A DNA stretch of 64,000 nt. Source: Hansfordia pulvinata. Taxonomy: Eukaryota; Ascomycota; Sordariomycetes; Xylariales. Location: NCBI GenBank assembly GCA_006538405.1, contig BJKQ01000002.1, positions 4,216,001 through 4,280,000 on the forward strand, in the 5' to 3' direction. The translations under genes were made by a program, and so were the position numbers. Shown here piece after piece: positions 60,001-64,000 of the stretch; positions within the stretch are counted from its first letter, which is position 1; each line of letters starts with the position of its first letter. Under the pieces are notes generated by a model, which ran no database searches, was not told where the DNA came from, and worked only from the letters and a program-made list of their open reading frames with translations.

Positions 60001-63000
60001 ATGACGGCGCGAGGACCACGAGAGAGTCGAACGCCCGGGACCGTTAGCAAGTAACGGCCCTCCCCCCAGTCGGTAACAAGGCTCTCCCTGTCTCGCTCGT
60101 GCCGCCCGCACCGGCAGCTGGTTCGCACGGGGGCCCCCTGCAAGCTAGAGCCGGCTAAAAGCACGGGGCTGCTCCGTGAGCACTCCTCCCCCGTTCCACC
60201 CCCATCAACCCCGTCAACCCCGTCAACGCCCTCGTCCTCGTTACCTCTGCTGGTACGTGCCCCGCCCCGTGCGTCCTGTGGTGCCCCTGTGCCCCTCCAA
60301 GAAACTCTCGGTTCTTCGCGTCGTGCTGATCCTTGGAAGGGTCCTAGGTCACTGGCTCAGCCCGTGAGGGGGATGATCTTGCCCATACGAGAATGGCGTT
60401 ACAGATTTGCTCAGCCACGTCGAAGCCCGCCGCCGTCACTGAAGCTGACCGCCGCCGCCGCTCCAAGTCGCCAGCCAGCCAGTTGTCAGCTTCACCATCA
60501 AGACGCACCTGATGCCTCACTAGACTACCATCCTACCGCTACTCCGTAGAGAGCAAGCGTTAGCACGGGTCCGGTGTCGGTTATCTGGGGGCTCTGATTT
60601 GCCAGCATCAGCTCTTGAGGGTGGTGGTGGTGGTGGTGCGAGACGACCCAGTTCATGCCAGCGGTCTAGGGGGATAACTACGAGTAGCCCTTCCGCATTT
60701 GTGGGCTCTCACGGCTCTCACCGGTGTCCAGAACAGATCAACACGCGCTTTCGCCAGATGGGAGAAAGTCGCAAGCTAGGGGGTCACTGGCCATTCCATA
60801 CTCAGTAGCCAGAGTTGGCAAACTCGTTCGATTACGAGTACGTGTCAGCGCAGAGGCAGAGAGGCAGCAAGCAGATGCAAGAGGGCGCGCGCGCCTGGCC
60901 GGAAATGCATTGCCATGCAGTCCTTCCTCTTCCTCGAAATGCACAGGCAGCCTGCACGGGTATGTACAAGCAGAGTTGTCCCGCTTGTTTAAAAGTGCGC
61001 GTGCACTTTCCTTGAACCTGAGCTGCGCGCGTGGCCAGCCGCGACAAGCCTTCTGGCCCGGTGTCCCGAGCCGAGCCAAGGTTCAGGCACATCGACCCGG
61101 GGGAAGAGTTGGGCGCGCAGACGGCAACGGCCCTGAAGTGCCCGCAGCTTAGTCGTCAGATTGGGTTCTGTGCCGTGGTTGAGCTTTGTGCGCAAAGGGG
61201 TACAGAGCCCTCGACGTCCCTGGCGGCCGCGGCGCCTAAACCTTGCCGACACCGTCCATTGTGCTCAGGATTGCTGGGGAGCGGCAGCGTCTCTGGTTGG
61301 GACTCGAAGCAAAGCCAGTCTCTGGCCTTGGGGGCGCGGCACGAGACAAGGCGATTAATCCGGAACTGTCAGGCCGAGCCGTCCGTACCGGGCACAGGCC
61401 AGAATGCTCTTCACCACAAGGTTGTTCCCGCAAGCGCATTGGATCTTATTCCTCCGAACTATGGGTACAGCGGGAAGGGAGGGAAACGTAAGTGTGCTGC
61501 ACCCAGCATCCGTGCCTGTTCCGCCCGTCACACGCGGCACACAGACAGACCCACGCGGAGCATCTAAGCGGAAAGAAGTCTGGCTGAAGGCATCTTCGCA
61601 GAAGGAACCGTCACAGAAAAATGCACCCTCCTCCGCCAATTGAAGTGGCGCAGGAGACATGCCAGTTTTCCAGACTGTTTCAAGGAAATCCCGGGCAGCG
61701 AATCGCAGAAAAGCTCTCGTCTACATTGGGGCAAGGGAAAAGGCCTCTGCATGCGTGCGGTCGGGGAATGACCGTCTATCAGCCCCCGTGAACGGCGCGC
61801 CCTGCCTCTCAAAGCCCATGGGTACCGCCATCGACTTTCTTCTCGGCGGCAACATGCAATCTCAGCACTGGGATGACAGCAGCACAAGCTGCCACGAACT
61901 TGCGTATCTCGTCCGTTTTCCTGGGTCAGCCGCCTCTGCTTGATCCGGATGCTCCAACTCGAGCGCTCCGCGACCGACGGCTCACTGGGACAAGTAGTGC
62001 CGTGTCGCAAGGGCAGAGATCGGACCAAGTCAGGCCAGTACGACTCATGAGCCCGGCACTCGTGCGGTCCATATCCTCAATAGACCCAGGCCAGGCGATC
62101 ACATAATCATGATGGGGCCGATGAGCCGCCGGCCAGATCGCAAGCCGCAAGCGCCCCGACCAAGCCAAACTTGACCCCAGCAGAGCAGAGCAGAGTACTC
62201 GTAGCCCGAGTTTTCCGCCTCCGTGGTGCCACCAGCGGGGGGTCATGCCAGAGGAATGTGCAAGGCCACTAGTTGGAGCCCGACCACTTGCGCTGCTATG
62301 TACATACCAAGTGGTCTGGTCTTGATCCGGAGGTCATATCGTGCCAGGTGCTACGACGCAGTCCCGGCATTTCGGTTTCTGACAAAGCTTGCAGGCCATT
62401 GCCAGCACAATGGCTGCCCGCAACATCGTCGTCCGCGGGGTTTCGTTCTCACGCGCGTCTTCTCACGCGCGTGTCAAATTCAATTTTCCAAGGGATATGC
62501 GCCGCATGTGTGTATGTATGTGTGTGAGTGTGCCCATCGCATGTAGGGTATGGTCTAAGACAGTCTCTGGGACCTGACAGGAGCCGACCAAAGACGGTAG
62601 TGTCGCAGATGGAACGGAGAGACCCGTGAAAGGACGTGCACTGGTGGATTCTGCACACGGGCATCTCTCTTTTGCCCCCACTCCAAGCGATGGTGCCAGT
62701 ACCCGAATTGAGATGGGGAGAAATGGGGTTGCGGTCAGCTGCTGGGTCTTCTCCAAGGGTCGCCCTAAGCTGCCCACTGGGCCGAATAGGCTCCTGTCAA
62801 GGCTGCATGCCTGGGCCGTCGAAGAGCCGCTTGGGTGTGACTCGAAAAGGAGGGGGTCCAGGCGTGTCTGTGAGCACTTGGCCACTTGGCTGGCCCCCGT
62901 GAAATGGGTAACCCTGCTGAGCTACAGGCACGCAAAGCCGCAGGCGCGCAGTCTCGCTGCTCGCGTACGCAGGGGATGCGAGTAAAAGTAGGTGGTCAGA

Positions 63001-63233
63001 GAGGAACCACGCCAGGTGAAGCTGCGCTTGGGGATCGACACTCGGCACTCGCCCCCCCCCTTGGTGTCCGGCACCCCCATTTATCACGCAGTCGTCAGCT
63101 CCCAAGACCGAGGTTCTGGCGGGGTGGCGGAGGTACGAGTAGAAGTAGAGGCGGTAGTGGGCCCGAGGGGTGTGGTGGAGGAGACGAGGCCCCCGAGCAG
63201 CAGCAGCGAGAGATCGCAAGCGGACAGGGAATA

Positions 63234-63254
63234 GGGGGGGGGGGGGGGGGGGGG
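63234..63254 (+). repeat. G21 homopolymer
   Basis: Twenty-one consecutive G residues follow GGGAATA. The run could form G-quadruplexes, and its exact length is likely to be unreliable in any assembly. Confidence 0.9.
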
Positions 63255-63744
63255 TGCGGCTTAGGAGCGAAGCAGTTAGCGGCAGAGTGGGCGAGAAGAG
63301 AGAGGATATCCGCAAGTGCCTGCCAAGCGATGCTCCACCATGCCGGCTAAGGGGATCTAGCTCTTGGCCTGCCCCCCTCCAAGTCTAAACCAGGCCTCCA
63401 GTCCAGGTCCGGGCCTCTTGGGATCCATCCGACTGACGGCCAGCGAAAATGGGATCCAGGCGATCCAGTCATGCCGCCGCCACCTCCGCCTCCGCCTCCG
63501 CCGCTGGGTTGCTTGAAGGTGTACTTTGCAGCTGGTCCGAGTCGATACCCTAGGTACTTTACCTACCTGCCTGCGTATGTATGATGCCCGCCCGCCGCGT
63601 ACGTGCTCGGTACGCCCTCGTCCAGGCCTGGCTAGTGAGGCCCGGGTTCGGCTCCGAGTGGAAGAAACAGCGCCGTTCGCCGGTTTCCGCCCATGCTGAA
63701 TCAAGTCAAGGTAGACACAGACAGAACGAGCTAGAGCTACGAGT

Positions 63745-63779
<35 letters not shown>

Positions 63780-63955
63780 AAAATAGATATCCAGAGGAAA
63801 AGAGGGAAAAGGAGGAGGGGCGCCACGACACACACACACACACATGTATAACGTACACACAGAGACGAAGAGCTGGCTGCGTGTGGCGCCAACTTCTTTC
63901 CCATCCATCTTTTTACACACACACACGCACACACACATACACATACACACACCCC
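63745..63955. repeat. Cluster of GA and AC/CA microsatellites
   Basis: (GA)n at 63745-63780 is followed by (AC)n at 63828-63842 and an interrupted (CA)n at 63914-63950, all within about 200 bp of unassigned DNA. Confidence 0.85.
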
Positions 63956-64000
63956 TTTTGTGTTGGTGCCCGTTCTGTGAGCCTCGTGTCTCTATACAAC

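Larger units (their letters stand above)
57031..64000. other. Gene-poor block of about 7 kb
   Basis: No gene is supported. Motif copies (TACTCGTA/TACGAGTA) occur at 57181, 59387, 60679, 60833, 62196 and 63134. A GGTGGTGGTGGTGGTGG run lies at 60622-60637, a G21 run at 63234-63254, and GA, AC and CA microsatellites at 63745-63780, 63828-63842 and 63914-63950. The longest frames (58048-58731 minus, 62797-63315 minus) have no recognised domain. The 5' part of the plus frame from 58367 has some codon bias but no ATG. Confidence 0.5.

Overview
The window looks like nuclear DNA of a GC-rich filamentous ascomycete, probably a Sordariomycete and possibly Hypocreales (the order is inference only). Genes carry short introns (about 55-245 bp) with GTRNGY donors and YAG acceptors. 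Codon third positions are mostly C. The recognisable proteins are fungal housekeeping types, including the large NAD-dependent glutamate dehydrogenase. No tRNA, rRNA, CRISPR array, intact transposon or complete secondary-metabolite cluster was seen.

Layout: 1-6.3 kb has no supported gene but holds a (CAG)25 tract. At 6.3-8.2 kb is a type II membrane glycosyltransferase-like gene broken by two frameshifts. At 10.1-12.0 kb is mitochondrial processing peptidase alpha. At 12.8-15.6 kb (-) is a GH78 alpha-L-rhamnosidase-type gene with one internal TAG. At 17.1-18.4 kb (-) is a frameshifted alpha/beta hydrolase. At 19.3-19.6 kb (-) is the C-terminal relic of a cytochrome P450. At 20.1-23.5 kb (-) is GDH2. 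The stretch 23.5-31.3 kb is gene-poor. At 31.3-33.1 kb is kynureninase. At 33.7 kb (-) is a candidate 43-residue miniprotein. At 35.2-35.7 kb is a CHY zinc-finger protein (Hot13-like). At 36.2-37.4 kb (-) is proteasome alpha4. At 40.3-42.2 kb (-) is a CorA/Alr1/Mnr2-type Mg2+ transporter. At 46.6-47.3 kb is signal peptidase subunit SPC1. At 47.7-48.2 kb (-) is RBX1. At 51.8-53.1 kb is a PNRC-motif protein, probably a decapping co-activator. At 54.6-57.0 kb is tyrosyl-DNA phosphodiesterase. The rest, 57-64 kb, is gene-poor and rich in simple repeats.

The genes do not form one pathway. The housekeeping set covers mitochondrial import, nitrogen and NAD metabolism, proteolysis, ER processing, mRNA turnover and DNA repair, and every one of those frames is intact. 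All clear lesions lie in accessory genes (glycosyltransferase-like, GH78, hydrolase, P450), and the three nonsense changes fit C:G to T:A transitions. This looks like decay of an accessory repertoire, although assembly indels could explain the frameshifts.

The most unusual non-genic signal is the 8-mer TACTCGTA/TACGAGTA. I counted about 35 copies against about 2 expected, none in a predicted exon, and some fused into the 14-bp palindrome TACTCGTACGAGTA. Also notable are a 7-nt exon in the proteasome gene, a 5-nt first coding exon in the CHY gene, and a long imperfect hairpin upstream of GDH2.
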